A stretch of 64,000 nt of DNA from Datisca glomerata (Eukaryota > Streptophyta > Magnoliopsida > Cucurbitales > Datiscaceae). A program made the translations under genes and the position numbers. The notes under the pieces were generated by a model. It saw only the letters and a program-made list of their open reading frames with translations, searched no databases and was not told where the DNA came from. The stretch is from assembly GCA_003255025.1 (NCBI GenBank), contig QANY01011928.1:666052-730051 (forward strand), in the 5' to 3' direction. Positions 62,761-64,000 of the stretch are shown here, one piece after another. How positions within the stretch are numbered: position 1 is the stretch's first letter; every line of letters starts with the position of its first letter.

Positions 62761-64000
62761 AGCTCACCAAGGAAGGAAAATCTTTTAACCAAGTACCAAA
62801 GGAGAGGATTTTGACCTAAAATTGCCAGATCTGGAAAAATCTCAACTAGGAGAAGGCATGCTTTACTAAATATCAAAAGGTAAACCCTCAATGTGAGGAA
62901 GGTTCATCCGACCAGACCTACCGAATGGGAGCACACTCGAAGGCTTCATAAAGGTCACGATAGGTCTGTAAGACTCCCGACCTACAAAGGGGGAAACCCG
63001 TTGGACAAGATTAAGTCCATAAAAAGTGGATCAAGGCCCTTTTATAACCCACTCCAACTCGGGATCACAAGCTCGGGTCGGTAAAAGATAGTAGAGAAAT
63101 AACATCCGATATAATAGTCAGAACAACCATGTCGCTCAGGATAAAGGTCTCATCCAGACCAAGTTAAGGCTCGACTGAAGAAAAATAAAACTATAAAGGA
63201 ACCAGGAGTAAATGGAGCTTATTTTTATTAATAAACAGAGTAATACGAGTATAAGTAAAAGAATAAAATCTCCTCAGTTGTGGGGGAAAACCCCTTGAGT
63301 CGCGGTCGTAGGATCTCCACAGCTTCCTTGAACACTTCTATGGTCTCAAGGACACCAGTTGCTCCCCTTAGGGGGAAAAAGGAAGAGACACTCGTCCTCA
63401 GGTTCAGAACGATCCCCTCTTCGACCTACTCTCGGTACATCAAACCACTCCAAACGATCGGTGGAGTAAGTTGATAAAATATCAAAAGGCATGGTGGCAC
63501 ATAGTAAGAAGTTAGGTTGTGGCTGGTCAAGGTGCTTCATCAGAAGAAGAGAACAAGGCTACCTACCAGATTACAATCCTTTGTTAAGGGTAATATCCCT
63601 ACCGCCAGGGTCGGGTAGCCAATACGGACATAAGATTCACTGAACATGCTTATTGATGGCAGGAAAGTCATTGTGGATAGAGCATTGACGACTTACAAGA
63701 ATGACATTTAAAAGATGACAGAAAGAGGAGCGACGGTCATAAAAAAGGGAAAGATCTTAAAGGAGAACCTCCAAAGCGGAAGAAGCCCCCAGTGGAGGAA
63801 GGATTACTGCTCCTCCAAAGATATTGGGGGGAAGGACGAAGATGGACAAAGATTCCAACTCTGTTAAGGAAGCAAGGATGAGGGAAATTAACAGGAATAA
63901 TATTGTTCCTTTATAGGTATGGAAAAAAGAAATTTCTCATTTAGTGGGCATTAAAGAGGGTCATGATGGTGATCGTTGAGGCTACACTTAATGAACGGCC

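Larger units (their letters stand above)
61120..64000 (+). mobile_element. Second Tat-family copy in + orientation (runs off window)
   Basis: From about 61290 a LTR fragment matches copy A in the same sense as the minus strand there (ATCATCATTAC(C/T)CGC, CAATCGCCATGA, CCTTCGTCCG). It is joined near 61370 to tandem repeats A, then repeats B, then unique sequence. The last ~100 bases match 26090-26210 in reverse. The order is the same as in the minus-strand unit at 25.8-27.7 kb, so the 3' LTR would lie beyond 64000. Open frames at 62577-62891, 62893-63084 and 63280-63540 lie in this noncoding part and have no known domain. Confidence 0.75.

Noticed and set aside
62577..63540. Several 60-104 codon frames at the right edge
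   Set aside because: They fall in the repeat-bearing 3' region of the Tat-family copy and have no recognisable domain.

Overview
The window is nuclear DNA of a flowering plant, most likely a eudicot. It is AT-rich, has intron-split genes with GT/AG borders, and is dominated by nested plant LTR retrotransposons (Ty1/copia and a Ty3/gypsy of the Tat/Ogre type), hAT-like and foldback elements, and short assembly gaps (N at 7951-7953, 17008 and 33372). No species can be named from the sequence alone.

Layout. 1-8.85 kb: a broken DUF1985 (plant transposon/Ulp1-type) coding remnant flanked by palindromic CTACACGAG repeats, a probable MITE, a decayed intron-containing threonyl-tRNA synthetase fragment, and a poly-C assembly gap. 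8.85-21.85 kb: three degenerate Copia copies. Copia-1 (+ strand) has a 3' LTR. Copia-4 (- strand) has a 5' LTR, leader and truncated gag. Copia-3 (- strand) has gag, protease, integrase, RT and a 3' LTR. 21.85-25.4 kb: four tandem units of about 884 bp, each a chimera of Copia leader/gag start and Tat LTR with its TATA box. 25.1-29.7 kb: an LTR-to-LTR unit on the minus strand with hairpin-forming tandem repeats in its 3' UTR. 29.7-40.1 kb: a decayed Tat-type gypsy polyprotein (- strand) split by Copia-2 (+ strand), which itself carries a hAT element with a perfect 8-bp target duplication. 40.9-44.9 kb: a second hAT MITE and a 2.2-kb foldback element. 45.2-52.6 kb: the only convincing host gene, a 14-exon sn1-specific diacylglycerol-lipase-like gene. 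52.6-61.1 kb: mostly AT-rich noncoding DNA with a minus-strand remnant that may derive from an endogenous pararetrovirus. 61.1-64 kb: part of a second Tat-family copy in the opposite (+) orientation, with the same tandem repeats.

How it fits together: all the retroelement genes are broken, so most of the window is a fossil record of nested insertion, recombination and tandem amplification. The lipase gene is close to intact: 13 of the 14 exons join in one frame with consensus splice sites, and the exon 10-11 junction is 2 bases out of frame unless a microexon exists. The most unusual structures are the chimeric 884-bp array that places a gypsy TATA box next to a Copia gag start, and a perfect 44-bp inverted repeat inside a lipase intron.
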